Shown here one piece after another: positions 16,661-26,057 of a stretch of 64,000 nt of DNA. This DNA comes from Aquabacterium olei (GTDB lineage Bacteria > Pseudomonadota > Gammaproteobacteria > Burkholderiales > Burkholderiaceae_C): assembly GCF_003100395.1 (NCBI RefSeq), contig NZ_CP029211.1, positions 124,001 to 188,000 on the forward strand, in the 5' to 3' direction. Numbering within the stretch: the stretch's first letter is position 1; the number at the start of each line of letters is the position of its first letter. The notes under the pieces were generated by a model. That model saw only the letters and a program-made list of their open reading frames with translations. It was not told the origin of the DNA and searched no databases. A program made the translations under genes and the position numbers.

Positions 16661-18607
16661 TCAGGCTCCCTTGGCAGACTGATCGAGCACGAGCGCGCGC
16701 AGGGCATAGCCGGCGGCCAGGAGGCGGTCGGATGCAAGCTCGAGGCTCAGGGCCAGGTCGTTGGCCAGCATCAGTGCGGGCGCATCGTGCACGCTGCGCA
16801 GGATCTCGCGTCGCGCATGGCGCAGCAGCTCGTCGCACTGCTTCTCGGCGCGCACCACATTCCAGGTGGCGGCAAGAAACGCGTCGGTGTCGTTGGTCTC
16901 GCTGGCGTGATCCAGTGTGCGCGCAATGGCGAGCGCCTTGACGTGTTCCTGCACCGCCTGCAACACCGTCTGCGCCAGCCGGGACAAGGCCTGCCGCACC
17001 TCGGCGTTCCAGCCCTGCTGATGGTGGTCGGCCACCAGTCCCATCAGGAAGGAGGCCTCTTCCAGCGCATCCGCCACGTCGTCAGACAGGCTCAACAGTT
17101 GAACCACCGGCGCCAGGCGCGGCCGGCGCTCGGCCTCCTGCCGCGCCTGCATCACCAGATGGTCGGCGCGACGCTCCCAGGCCTTGGCCCGCGCGGCCAG
17201 GTCGGCAGCGGCATCACGCAGGCCGTCATGGCCCAGCAGCAGCACATCGCTCACACCCTGAGCCAGGGCGTGGCACCAGGCGGCGTGTTCTTCCAGCAGG
17301 TCGAAGCCGGCGCCGCGCTGGTGCACCATGCGCGACAGCAGCATGCGGGCCTCATCGGCCAGCAGGGCCGCCGGCTCACCGCGTCGCAAGGCTTCGCTGG
17401 ACCGGACCAGCACGTCCACCAGGAAATGGCGGGCCCCCTCAGCGCCCAGCACCTCGTCCAGGCGGTCGCCGATGCGGAAGGCGCCCTGATCCACGTCCTG
17501 CATGGCCTGCCAGATCAGGTGCTCGCCACCCGCCTTCAGCCAGCCCATGTGGCCCGCTTCCGCCTCGGCCGCCGCGGTCAGCACCGCCACGGCGCCCACC
17601 TTGTCCACGAAGTGCAGCAGGCGCTTGCGCGCGCGGTTCCAGTCGATCAGGTAGACGATGCGGGCGCCGATGCCCTCCAGCGTGGCCTCCAGGGCCGCAT
17701 CGGTCTCGGGCTCGAAACGCACGGTGCCGACCGTGTAGGCCTTGCCCTCGTTCAGCTCGGCAGTCTGCCGCGATTCGACGCCCGACCAGATGCCGCCCAG
17801 TGGCCCGAGCATGGCCTGGAAGAACGCGAACCGGCTGCGGTGAAGATCGGAGTAGGTCAGACTGATGTGACGGTCCTCGACCTGGATGACGAGCACATGG
17901 GCATCGTTGGTGCCGATGTCGTTCTGCAGCAGCAGCCGGGCGCCATCGCGCGTCGCTGCCGTGTCCAGGCCGGGGTGATCGAACTTCAAGGGCGCGGTAC
18001 GGTTGAGGCCGCGCATGAAGGCGCGAATGCAGGCACGGTCGGCCTCGTCGATCTGCCAGACATGCGCACCGTCGATCACCTCGCTGGCCAGCTCCGCAGA
18101 CAGGCGGTTGATGGCCTTGTGCAGGTCCATGACGAGCAGGTGCAGGCTGTCGTCACCATGCCGCTGACCATGGGTCAGGCTGCGCAGTTGCGCCCGGTCG
18201 AGCTGCTCGCCTTTCAGACCCGCAAGCCAGTCCTGCCAATGGCCGACACGGGCGTGGGGCTCGACGTCATCGGTGCAGGCCTCGAGCACGGGGCGCGCCA
18301 TCACGGCGAGGTCTTCGCTCAGCGCGGAAACGAGCGCAGGCAACTCGGGCAGCAGCAGGGTGCCATCGACCTCGCTGGCGGCCGCCGGCATGTCGTGCAG
18401 CCAGCCGGCCGCCTCGAGCCCGGCCGCACGCAGTTCGTTCGACAGGTCAGGCGGCTCCCGGTCCGGGTGAGCCGCGCGCAGGGCAGAGGCCTGCAGCACG
18501 GTGAGGTAGACCTTCAGCCGGTCGTTGGCGGCCAGCGCGGCCTTCACCCAGACCGGCATCAGCAGCCCCCGATGTCCCAGCGATGCCACTGCCTGCTTTT
18601 TCAACAT
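16661..18607 (-). CDS. Large DUF47 (PhoU-like) fusion protein, partner of the PPDK-like protein
   Basis: The protein has 648 residues from MLKKQAVASLG, with a gccctcct (RC aggaggg) RBS. The C-terminal ~220 residues are helical and PhoU/DUF47-like ('LLSLSDDVADALEEASFLMGLVA', 'EKQCDELLRHARREIL'). The N-terminal ~430 residues include a segment ('HVLVIQVEDRHISLTYSDLHRSRFAFF') I do not assign to a named family. Plain DUF47 proteins are about 210 residues; one is encoded at 54083 next to Pit. The stop lies one base before the PPDK-like start, so the two are translationally coupled and probably interact. A role as regulator or phospho-acceptor is inference. Confidence 0.68.
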   Translation of the reverse strand: MLKKQAVASLGHRGLLMPVWVKAALAANDRLKVYLTVLQASALRAAHPDREPPDLSNELRAAGLEAAGWLHDMPAAASEVDGTLLLPELPALVSALSEDLAVMARPVLEACTDDVEPHARVGHWQDWLAGLKGEQLDRAQLRSLTHGQRHGDDSLHLLVMDLHKAINRLSAELASEVIDGAHVWQIDEADRACIRAFMRGLNRTAPLKFDHPGLDTAATRDGARLLLQNDIGTNDAHVLVIQVEDRHISLTYSDLHRSRFAFFQAMLGPLGGIWSGVESRQTAELNEGKAYTVGTVRFEPETDAALEATLEGIGARIVYLIDWNRARKRLLHFVDKVGAVAVLTAAAEAEAGHMGWLKAGGEHLIWQAMQDVDQGAFRIGDRLDEVLGAEGARHFLVDVLVRSSEALRRGEPAALLADEARMLLSRMVHQRGAGFDLLEEHAAWCHALAQGVSDVLLLGHDGLRDAAADLAARAKAWERRADHLVMQARQEAERRPRLAPVVQLLSLSDDVADALEEASFLMGLVADHHQQGWNAEVRQALSRLAQTVLQAVQEHVKALAIARTLDHASETNDTDAFLAATWNVVRAEKQCDELLRHARREILRSVHDAPALMLANDLALSLELASDRLLAAGYALRALVLDQSAKGA

Positions 18608-18689
18608 GCCGCCCTCCTGACGTGGTTGCACGTCGGGAGTCTGGACACGAAGTGTGACGCGGCCGTGGCACCCCCCAGTCAGGGTGCAA

Positions 18690-18758
18690 GCGTCTTGCCC
18701 ACATCAATTGAATATAATATTTATACTATTTCATCAAGCAGTCACAAGAGAGGATTTC
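18690..18758 (+). promoter_or_regulatory. AT-rich leader of the RHH/histone-tail gene
   Basis: The stretch acatcaattgaatataatatttatactatttcat (split here only for description) is strikingly AT-rich against its GC-rich surroundings. It contains TATAAT at 18713-18718 and TATACT at 18722-18727. I cannot place a convincing -35 at normal spacing. An agagagga RBS precedes the ATG at 18759. Confidence 0.4.
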
Positions 18759-19286
18759 ATGGCCACGCTCACCCCCAACACCCCGTCCGGATCGCCCGAT
18801 CAGAAGCCCACCGAGGCGGCCGTGCTGCCCGTAGCACCCGCCGTCGCACCGACCCCGGCGAAGAAGGCTTCGTCCGCCAAGGCACCGGCCCGCACGCCGG
18901 CGAAGGTGGCGAAGAAGTCGACGGGCACGCCGGTGAGCGCCCGGAAAACGGCGCCGAAGGCTTCGGCCGCGCCCGTTCCTGCGCCGAGTGCCACGAAGGC
19001 CGAGAAGCCGTCCAAGCCCGGCAAGAGCGTCAAGGCCGACAAGCCGGCCAAGCCGCCCAAGGCCGCCAAGATCAAGATGGTCCGGGATTCGTTCACCATG
19101 CCCAGCGACGAATGGGCGCTGATCGATCAGGTGAAGTTGCGCGCGCTCGAATGGCGCATGCCGGTCAAGAAGAGCGAGGTGCTGCGCGCCGCCCTGCACG
19201 CGCTGATGGGCCTGAGTGACGCCCGCCTGAAGGAGACGCTGGCCGGACTCGCGCCCATCAAGAAGGGCCGCCCCAGCAAGGCCTGA
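18759..19286 (+). CDS. Histone-H1-like tail fused to a ribbon-helix-helix-like DNA-binding domain
   Basis: The protein has 175 residues from MATLTPNTP. Residues 15-105 are a low-complexity Lys/Ala/Pro tail ('AKKASSAKAPARTPAKVAKK', 'KPSKPGKSVKADKPAKPPKAAK'), like the basic tails of bacterial H1-type proteins. Residues ~110-160 ('RDSFTMPSDEWALIDQVKLRAL', 'VKKSEVLRAALHALMGLSD') fit a ribbon-helix-helix-like domain: one strand, then two helices. It ends 'KKGRPSKA', an AT-hook-like GRP core. It probably binds DNA broadly. It is convergent with the chemoreceptor gene. Regulatory target unknown. Confidence 0.72.
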   Translation: MATLTPNTPSGSPDQKPTEAAVLPVAPAVAPTPAKKASSAKAPARTPAKVAKKSTGTPVSARKTAPKASAAPVPAPSATKAEKPSKPGKSVKADKPAKPPKAAKIKMVRDSFTMPSDEWALIDQVKLRALEWRMPVKKSEVLRAALHALMGLSDARLKETLAGLAPIKKGRPSKA

Positions 19287-19293
19287 AAGAGCC

Positions 19294-19314
19294 GGGGGGC
19301 CGCGATGGCCCCCC
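19294..19314. terminator. Bidirectional hairpin between convergent genes
   Basis: An 8-bp G/C stem (ggggggcc/ggcccccc) with loop gcgat lies between the stops of the RHH-like gene and the chemoreceptor gene. Its position fits a shared terminator, though T tracts are weak on both sides. Confidence 0.6.
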
Positions 19315-19322
19315 TCGTTGGA

Positions 19323-20888
19323 TCACACGGTCGTCGCGCGGGATGACTCCACGCGGAACACCGACACCAGCTCCGCCAGCCGCGCTGCCTGGTCTTTCAT
19401 GCTGGCCGCCGCCGCGGCCGACTCCTCGACCAGCGCCGCGTTCTGCTGCGTCATGCTGTCAAGTTCGCCCACGGTGCGGTTGACCTGCGAGATGCCGGCC
19501 GACTGCTCCTTGGTCGCCTCGGTGATCTCGTTGATGATGTGGTTGACCTGCTCCACCGCGGTCACGATGTCGCCCATCGAAGTGCCGGCCTCTTCCACCA
19601 GGCGTGCGCCGGCCTCGACCGACTCGACCGAAGCCCCGATCAGCGACTTGATTTCCTTCGCGGCCTCGGCCGAGCGTTGCGCCAGCAGACGCACTTCACC
19701 GGCCACCACGGCAAAGCCGCGACCCTGCTCACCCGCTCGCGCGGCTTCCACGGCGGCATTCAGCGCCAGGATGTTGGTCTGGAACGCGATGCCGTCGATC
19801 ACCGAGATGATGTCGACGATCTTCTGCGAGCGCTGGTTGATCTCGCCCATGGTCGTGACCACCTGCGACACCACGGTGCCCCCGCGCTGGGCGGCACCCG
19901 CCGCCTGACGGGCCAGATCGGCCGCGGTGCTGGCCGACTCGGCGGTCTGCAGCACGCCGGTCGCCACCTGCTCCATGGACGAGGCGGCGCCCTGCAGGCT
20001 GGAAGCTGTCTGCTCGGTGCGGTTCGACAGGTCCATGCCACCGGAGGCGACCTCGCTGCTGGCCACGCGGATGGAGTCGGTGGAGTAACGCACCTCCTGC
20101 ACGATGCCCCCCAGCGACTGGCGCATGGCCTGCAGAGAACGCAGCACCTCGGACACTTCGTCCTGCCCTTCGATGCGCGACGAGCGGGTCAGGTCCCCGT
20201 CGGCAATTGCCTTGGTCACCTTCACCACATGGGCCAACGGGCCCGTGACGGACACGGTGATGGCGCGCGCCACCAGCACGCCGATGAGCAGACAGGCGCC
20301 GCCCAACGCGAGGATAAAGCCCTGCGCCGCGCTCACTTCGTCGTCCACCGTCTTCTGTATGGCCTGCGCGTGGGCCTGCGTCTTCGTGCCCACCTCGGCA
20401 ATGGCGCTCAGGTAGCGTTCGGCGAGCGGCATCATCTCGCGGTCAATGAAGGCCGCCGCGTCGGGTTCACCGGCCTTCAGCCGCTTGAACGCCTCGTCCC
20501 GGGACGCCACGTAGGCCTTGCGGTGTTCCGCAATCGCCTTGAACGTGGCCCGCTCCTCGTCGGTGTCCGCCCCCTCTTCCAGGGTCTTCTGGAGCTTGGA
20601 GATCTCGGCCGATGTCTGCTTGATCTGGCCGCCGAACTGCGCCTGCACCGCTTCGTCGTTCCCCGACTTGGCGATGGCCAGTGTGCGGGTCACGTTCAAG
20701 GTGGTGAGGCTGTGCCAGTGCTCGGCCATCTCCGCCACGCTGCTGACCTCGGCGACATGCTCCACGCCTTCACGGGTGGATTGCAGCTTGAACCAGCCGA
20801 GGGCACAGATCCACACAACGAGCGTCAGCACCACGGCAAAGCCGAGCCCCAGCCGTCGGCCCATCTTCAAGTTGTTCAGCGCCTTCAT
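19323..20888 (-). CDS. Methyl-accepting chemotaxis protein
   Basis: The protein has 521 residues from [11 protein letters not shown] membrane helix at about 12-32, a periplasmic four-helix-bundle domain (about 35-185), and a second helix near 190-212 ('[18 protein letters not shown]') precede a HAMP domain. A long signalling coiled coil follows with the conserved hairpin '[39 protein letters not shown]'. It would signal to CheA/CheW. The ligand domain is the generic 4HB_MCP type, so the attractant is unknown. I see no C-terminal NWETF-like CheR-binding pentapeptide. It is a single gene with its own promoter region (20889-21003). Confidence 0.93.
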   Translation of the reverse strand: MKALNNLKMGRRLGLGFAVVLTLVVWICALGWFKLQSTREGVEHVAEVSSVAEMAEHWHSLTTLNVTRTLAIAKSGNDEAVQAQFGGQIKQTSAEISKLQKTLEEGADTDEERATFKAIAEHRKAYVASRDEAFKRLKAGEPDAAAFIDREMMPLAERYLSAIAEVGTKTQAHAQAIQKTVDDEVSAAQGFILALGGACLLIGVLVARAITVSVTGPLAHVVKVTKAIADGDLTRSSRIEGQDEVSEVLRSLQAMRQSLGGIVQEVRYSTDSIRVASSEVASGGMDLSNRTEQTASSLQGAASSMEQVATGVLQTAESASTAADLARQAAGAAQRGGTVVSQVVTTMGEINQRSQKIVDIISVIDGIAFQTNILALNAAVEAARAGEQGRGFAVVAGEVRLLAQRSAEAAKEIKSLIGASVESVEAGARLVEEAGTSMGDIVTAVEQVNHIINEITEATKEQSAGISQVNRTVGELDSMTQQNAALVEESAAAAASMKDQAARLAELVSVFRVESSRATTV

Positions 20889-21003
20889 GACCCTCGTCTC
20901 CTGGTAATTTCCCAGGTATTTCGGACGGGCGCGGCCGTTCTTGAGGGGCCGGGCGCCGCCGTACCGAGAAGTAAGCACGGCGGCGAAGGCTGCGTGGCCT
21001 CGC

Positions 21004-23070
21004 TCAGTTCAAGGCACTGGTCGGCACCACGGGCAGCACCACGCTGGAAGGCCGGGCCGGGTCGCTGTAGATCGTGGTGACGTTGCCCAGCGCACCGGCC
21101 TGCTGGGGCGCGGGCCACACGCCCATGGCCTGGTTGCTCGCGCTGATGGCGATGCGCAGCTTGTGGCCCTTGCGCACCAGGGCCGCAGCCGGGAACACCT
21201 CCACCGGCACCAGCATCGGCTGGCCCGGGATCACGGCCAGCCGCGAAGCCTCGGTGAACGGATGCCAGGGCTGGATCATGACACCGTTGACATGCCGCGA
21301 GCGCATCGGGTCGACCGCCCGGAAGGCGGCCGACTGCAGGCCCGTGCTGATGGGCGTGGCCTTGCCGAACACATCCACGTCGTCCACCCGCACGGCCAGG
21401 GCGGCGTCGGGCCGGGTGGTCGACATCCAGACATCAGCCTGGATGGGGCCGTTGAGATAGAGATCGCTCTGCAGCGGCTCGGTCTCGTAGATCACCGCGC
21501 CCTGAGTGCGCTCGACCACCGCACTGTTCGTGTAGCAGGCCTTGGGCAGCAGGCCCGGCAAGCCCAGCGACCATTGCACGAAGCTGCTCGAGCAGTCGCT
21601 GCCATCGTTGATCTGGACCTTGGCCTTCACCGTCGTGCCGTCCTCGCTCTTCTCGTAGGTGATGACGGGGGCAGCCGGCTCTCTCACCGTGCGGGCGGCC
21701 TCCATCGTGGTGGGCTTCAGTGCGCTCAGCTTCGCGTTGCCGCGCAGGTACATGCGCTGCGGACTCATCTGCGGATGCGGCCAGTCGGTGGCCCGTGCGT
21801 ACCGGGTGCTGCCCAGTACACCGTAGCCTTCCACGAACTGCGTGACGTTGGGCATTGTGGCGGCGCCTGTGTCCATGCCGCGCAGGTACTGATCGAACCA
21901 CTGCAGCATCAGCGAGGCCGAGCCCGGCGCGCCACGGGCGGTGAGGTTGTCGGCCCCGCCAGAGGCGGCCAGCACGGCCTGGATGTGGGCGCCCTTCAGG
22001 ATCACCAGCTTGGTCGTGGCGCTCTGCTTGATCTGCTCGTACAGCAGGGGCTCGTCGCGCTGGAAGATGTCGTTCGAGCTGCCCACCAGGAAGGTCGGCA
22101 CCTTGATGCGGCTGGCGCCTTCGATGGGTGAGCGCACCGACCAGAAGGTGCCGTCGTCCGTTGCATAGCCCGGCTTGCCCGCCAGCGCGTTGCCCACCGT
22201 GGGCAGGTACCAGCTGTCGATCGACGCGATGTGCTGCTGGTTGGCCGCCTCGATCTGCGCCGCGTAGGCCGGGTTGCTCTTGATTGCCAGGTCGTTGGCC
22301 ACGCTCAGCGAATGCGTCAGTGGCAGCCAGATGCTGATGAAATTGGCGTTGAGCAGGCCGCCCGGGCCCACCGTGCCGCGGAAGGCATCGCCCATCGGCA
22401 CTTGCGCAAACACGGCCTTCACCGCCGGATGCTGCTGCTTGGCGGTCTGCAGGCTGGTGATGCCCAGGAACGAGGTGCCCGCCAGACCCAGGTTGCCGTT
22501 GAACCAGGGCTGCTTCGTGATCCAGTCGACGGCGTCGGCATACGCCGCCTGCTCGGCCTCACCCAGCAGGGCCGCCTCGCCGCTCGACATGCCCGATCCC
22601 AGCACGTCGACCGCCACCGAGATGTAGCCACGCCGGTTCATGAAGCGGTCCTGCCCGCCCACCAGCAAGGTGTTGCCTGTGCCCGAGACCGAGCCCAGCA
22701 GCTGGCCCACGTCGATGCGGTAAGCCGTCTGGGTCAGGATGGCCGGAAAGGCGCCTGGTACCGGCTTGCCTTGCGCATCGGCCGGCACCGACACCAGCAC
22801 CGCCAACTTGTGGCCGCTGCGGGTGGTGATGAACTGCAACGGCAGCGTGATGGAGCCGGGGTGCTCTTCAGCCCGCGCGTACGCCTTCCACACCGCGCCT
22901 GCGTTGCTGGTCACCGGTGTGAGGGCCTGGGCCGTGGTGCCCCGTGTGCCCAGCGTCGTGCTTTGCGCGGTCGCGGTGCCAGCCAGGCACAGCACTGTCG
23001 CAGCCAGGCTGAGTGCACGCAAGGTGGCCGGCACCGAGGCGGGGCGGTCAAGGGTTGCAGATGGGTTCAT
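21004..23070 (-). CDS. Exported CocE/NonD-family (X-Pro dipeptidyl-peptidase-like) hydrolase
   Basis: The protein has 688 residues with a signal peptide (about 1-35, '[20 protein letters not shown]'). An alpha/beta-hydrolase domain shows the nucleophile elbow '[10 protein letters not shown]' (GxSxxG). A C-terminal jelly-roll of the PepX type follows (about 480-688, '[25 protein letters not shown]'). The family cleaves esters or amides. The GMC oxidoreductase gene ends 30 bases upstream, so the two may be one transcript. Combined with that sterol-oxidase-like enzyme, a role in opening or de-esterifying lipid or steroid esters is plausible but not shown. Confidence 0.82.
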   Translation of the reverse strand: MNPSATLDRPASVPATLRALSLAATVLCLAGTATAQSTTLGTRGTTAQALTPVTSNAGAVWKAYARAEEHPGSITLPLQFITTRSGHKLAVLVSVPADAQGKPVPGAFPAILTQTAYRIDVGQLLGSVSGTGNTLLVGGQDRFMNRRGYISVAVDVLGSGMSSGEAALLGEAEQAAYADAVDWITKQPWFNGNLGLAGTSFLGITSLQTAKQQHPAVKAVFAQVPMGDAFRGTVGPGGLLNANFISIWLPLTHSLSVANDLAIKSNPAYAAQIEAANQQHIASIDSWYLPTVGNALAGKPGYATDDGTFWSVRSPIEGASRIKVPTFLVGSSNDIFQRDEPLLYEQIKQSATTKLVILKGAHIQAVLAASGGADNLTARGAPGSASLMLQWFDQYLRGMDTGAATMPNVTQFVEGYGVLGSTRYARATDWPHPQMSPQRMYLRGNAKLSALKPTTMEAARTVREPAAPVITYEKSEDGTTVKAKVQINDGSDCSSSFVQWSLGLPGLLPKACYTNSAVVERTQGAVIYETEPLQSDLYLNGPIQADVWMSTTRPDAALAVRVDDVDVFGKATPISTGLQSAAFRAVDPMRSRHVNGVMIQPWHPFTEASRLAVIPGQPMLVPVEVFPAAALVRKGHKLRIAISASNQAMGVWPAPQQAGALGNVTTIYSDPARPSSVVLPVVPTSALN

Positions 23071-23100
23071 GGCTCCTCCAGGGGGTTTGAAATGGGCGGG

Positions 23101-24753
23101 TCAAAAATCGCGCAGCAGGATGTGCTCGATGTTGCGTTCGGCCAGGGCGGCGACGGTCAGGGCCGGGTTGGCCACCAGGGCGCCCGGGATGAGGGCGCCG
23201 TCCATCACGTACAGGCGTTCGTAGCCAGCCACGCGGCCGAACAGATCGGTGGCCTTGCCCAGTGGGCAGCCGCCCACCGGGTGGTAGGTGGTGCTGTCGG
23301 CAAAGGTCTTGCCACTGAACAGGTCGGTGCGGTAGTGGGTGCCGGCCGCCTGGTTCACGCGGTCGAACACGTGCCGGGCGCTGCGCACGGCCGGCGCGTT
23401 CTGGCCATTCCAGTTCAGCACGGCGCGGCCCGTGGTCGGGTCATACGCAAACGTCCCGAGCTCGGGGTTCTGCGTCATGACAATGTTCATGTTGGTCCAC
23501 GATTCCACGCCCAGCGGGAGCGGAATGTTCATCGAGAACACCGGCAGCCCATCCTGATCCCGGGCATGGAATCCGGTGGCCGGTACCAGCGACTGCTTCG
23601 TGCCCGTGGGGCTCCAGACCGGGTTGCCCCGCACCACGAAGATGTCGCTGTTGGCGCTCCACTGTGTGCCGATGGCCCGGTTGAGGTTGGGCAGGGTGCC
23701 CGTCTCGCGTGCGCGCACCAGCATCTCCGACGTGCCCATGCTGCCGCCGGCGAGGAACAGGTGGTCGCAGCTCAATGCATAGCGGCGCTGCAGGTTGCCC
23801 AGCGTGTCGATCTCTTCGACCGTGACGACGTAGCGCCCATCGGGGGCCTGCTCGATGCGCTTGACGGACGACAGGGCGCGGATGCTCACCCGGCCCGTGC
23901 CCAGCGCATCGGCCAGGTAGTTCTTCGTGAGGTCGCGCTTGCCATGGTTGTTGCCATAGCCGCCCTCCATGCCGAGCGCCGACTTCGGCACCAGACCGGC
24001 TTCCTCCTGCTCCATGTACTGGAAGTCGTAGCCGCAATCGAGGAACTCGGTGCTGTAGCCCGCCCTGGACAGGGCCGCCCGGTTCACTCGCGCGTAGCGG
24101 TGGTAGGGGCTCGCTTCGAAGTAAGCCGGTCGAATCCGATTCTGGTTCAGCTGCGTCAGCGCCCGGGGGCAGAGGCGGCGCAGGAAGTCGTCGACATCGA
24201 AGCCGGCCGGCATCAAGGTTCGCAGCACCTCGCGTTGCGGCGTGATGAGGATGGCCATGTTGACGAGCGAGCCCCCGCCCACGCCGCGGCCGCAGTAGAC
24301 GTCCATCGCCCCGTTGGGCGCCCGCAGCACGTCCAGCACACCGGCCCCGTACGGCACCTTGATGTTGATGGGGATATTGAACAGGCTGGTCGTCACCGCG
24401 GCCGCGCGGGTCGAGAACCACATGGCCCGCTCGTCGGGTTTGAGGCTGTTGCAGAACACCTTGCCGTCGGCGCCCGGCTTGTTCCACAACTGGCCCATCT
24501 CCAGCATCGTGACCGGCACGCCGGCCTGGGCAAGCCGCATCGCCGTGACCGCGCCGCCATAGCCGGTGCCCACCACCAGCGCCCGCACATGGTCCACCCC
24601 GGCGGCGGCCTGGGCCGCCCGCGCCGCGACCGCCGCCGCCCCCCCCAGGGCCACCGTGCGCCCCAGGTGGCCGGTGGCACCGACGGTCTGCAGGCCCCAT
24701 GCCGCAGCGGCATCAAGGAGCTGTTGTCCGAACTGACGACGGGTGCTGGCCAT
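23101..24753 (-). CDS. Cholesterol-oxidase-like GMC flavoenzyme
   Basis: The protein has 550 residues and is colinear with class I (non-covalent FAD) cholesterol oxidases as I remember the Brevibacterium/Streptomyces enzyme. The FAD motif is 'VVGTGYGGAVTAMRL' (60-74), followed by 'MLEMGQLWN', 'GRGVGGGSLVN' (155-165) and 'YGNNHGKRDL'. The C-terminal 'YHPVGGCPLGKATDLFGRVAGY' carries the active-site His (491), and 'ANPALT' the Asn (529). The Glu used for steroid isomerisation (Glu361 in the Streptomyces enzyme) aligns with Met408, in 'VFSMNIPLPLG'. The N-terminus has only a weak export signal with two Arg. It probably oxidises a 3-hydroxysteroid or similar alcohol without isomerising it. An AraC gene lies just upstream. 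Confidence 0.85.
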   Translation of the reverse strand: MASTRRQFGQQLLDAAAAWGLQTVGATGHLGRTVALGGAAAVAARAAQAAAGVDHVRALVVGTGYGGAVTAMRLAQAGVPVTMLEMGQLWNKPGADGKVFCNSLKPDERAMWFSTRAAAVTTSLFNIPINIKVPYGAGVLDVLRAPNGAMDVYCGRGVGGGSLVNMAILITPQREVLRTLMPAGFDVDDFLRRLCPRALTQLNQNRIRPAYFEASPYHRYARVNRAALSRAGYSTEFLDCGYDFQYMEQEEAGLVPKSALGMEGGYGNNHGKRDLTKNYLADALGTGRVSIRALSSVKRIEQAPDGRYVVTVEEIDTLGNLQRRYALSCDHLFLAGGSMGTSEMLVRARETGTLPNLNRAIGTQWSANSDIFVVRGNPVWSPTGTKQSLVPATGFHARDQDGLPVFSMNIPLPLGVESWTNMNIVMTQNPELGTFAYDPTTGRAVLNWNGQNAPAVRSARHVFDRVNQAAGTHYRTDLFSGKTFADSTTYHPVGGCPLGKATDLFGRVAGYERLYVMDGALIPGALVANPALTVAALAERNIEHILLRDF

Positions 24754-24816
24754 GGGTCGCTTTCTGGTGTGCGGTTCAGTGAGGGGCCATGCTAGGAAGC
24801 GCTCTCGCCGTCGGCA

Positions 24817-25887
24817 TTAGCCGCAGCGGCCAACTTGTGGCTGCGCGGGTGCAGACAATCCCGCATGCGACGTCACACCGGGCATCGGCCCGCCCGATCG
24901 CCATGTGGCCGGGGTCTGGCCCGACCACCGCCGGAAGGCGCGATGAAAGCTGTGCACCGAGGCGAAGCCCAACGCGTCGGCAATCTGCTTGAGCGGCATC
25001 CGGCCTTCCGCGAGCAGGCGCTCGGCCGTCAGCCGCTGGCACTCCTGCACCAGGTCGGCGTACGAGGTGCCGAGCGCGGCCAGCTGTCGCCTCACCGTGC
25101 GGTCGTTCGCGCCCAGCCGGGCCGCCAGCACGGGCAGCGGCGGCACATCTGGAAAGGCCAGCAAGAGCGCGGAGCGAACCTGCTCGGCGAGGTCGTTGCC
25201 GGCACGCAGCGCGGCCAGTAAGGCCTCGGCCCGCGTGCGCGCCGAGAGGTAGGCGACCGGATCATGGCCAGGCAAGGCCGCATCCAGCAGGCGCGCATCG
25301 AAGTGCACCGCGCACGCCTTGCTCGAAAAGGACAGGTGCGGCCCGAACGTGGCGACATAGCGCGACAACTGGTCGGCGGGCGCTGCGTGGGGAAAGTGCA
25401 CCGCCTGGATGTCGGCAGGCGTGGCGCCGGCAAGCCGCAGCATCTGGACGGCACTGGTGGCCACCAGCTCGGTGCGGAAGCGGCCGCTGGCACCGCCCTG
25501 CACCACCGGGTGGATCTGCAGCTGCGCCCGAGCCCCCTCTTCCACCAGTTCGATCTCTGCCCGGGGCACCACCAGCGGCGCGAAATGCCCCACATCGCCC
25601 AGCAGGGCGCGCAGCGACGGCGTGGAAAGCACCACCGGCGTGATGGCGCCGTACTTCATCAACGCCAGGCTCTTGCCCGCAATCAGGCCGAAGCTCGGGT
25701 CGCCGGTGATCTCGATCGCCGCGGCCATCATGTGGTCGAACTGCGCCAGCGGCACCCACTCGCCGTCCTCGGGCAACTCCTCCATCGCGCACAGGCCGCA
25801 GCGGCGCAGCAGTTCGCGTGAGTCATGGCCTTCCACTTCCAGCGTGTAGGCAAGGATTTTCAGGTTGACGGGGGCGACGCGCAGCAT
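24817..25887 (-). CDS. AraC-family regulator, probably of the GMC/CocE genes
   Basis: The protein has 356 residues from MLRVAPVNLK; a start at 25956 (MDFTDSG) is possible and would add 23 residues. An N-terminal OruR-type ligand domain (about 10-220) is followed by the AraC helix-turn-helix pair (about 255-335, 'LKQIADALGFASVHSFHRAFRRWSGQTPATWR'). It is on the same strand as, and 63 bases before, the cholesterol-oxidase-like gene, so control of that gene is likely. It is divergent from capA, and the capA start at 26058 limits how far this gene can extend upstream. Confidence 0.85.
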   Translation of the reverse strand: MLRVAPVNLKILAYTLEVEGHDSRELLRRCGLCAMEELPEDGEWVPLAQFDHMMAAAIEITGDPSFGLIAGKSLALMKYGAITPVVLSTPSLRALLGDVGHFAPLVVPRAEIELVEEGARAQLQIHPVVQGGASGRFRTELVATSAVQMLRLAGATPADIQAVHFPHAAPADQLSRYVATFGPHLSFSSKACAVHFDARLLDAALPGHDPVAYLSARTRAEALLAALRAGNDLAEQVRSALLLAFPDVPPLPVLAARLGANDRTVRRQLAALGTSYADLVQECQRLTAERLLAEGRMPLKQIADALGFASVHSFHRAFRRWSGQTPATWRSGGPMPGVTSHAGLSAPAQPQVGRCG

Positions 25888-26057
25888 GGCAAGGCAGGAG
25901 GTTTCACGCGCTGAGCATGGGCCGCATAGCCCCTCACCGCTGTCCGTGAAATCCATGCCGTCACCGCGTTTCGGGGTGTGGAAACCTTTCCCGACGCCGG
26001 GTCCGGCCGGCGTATGCTCTCGCGCAAATTCGCACCCCGCGCCCTGCGCTCTTCCCC

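Noticed and set aside
14188..16941. A 917-codon plus-strand open frame across the monooxygenase end and the PPDK-like gene
   Set aside because: It is antisense or out of frame to two well-supported genes and has no recognisable domain; long false frames are normal at this GC content.
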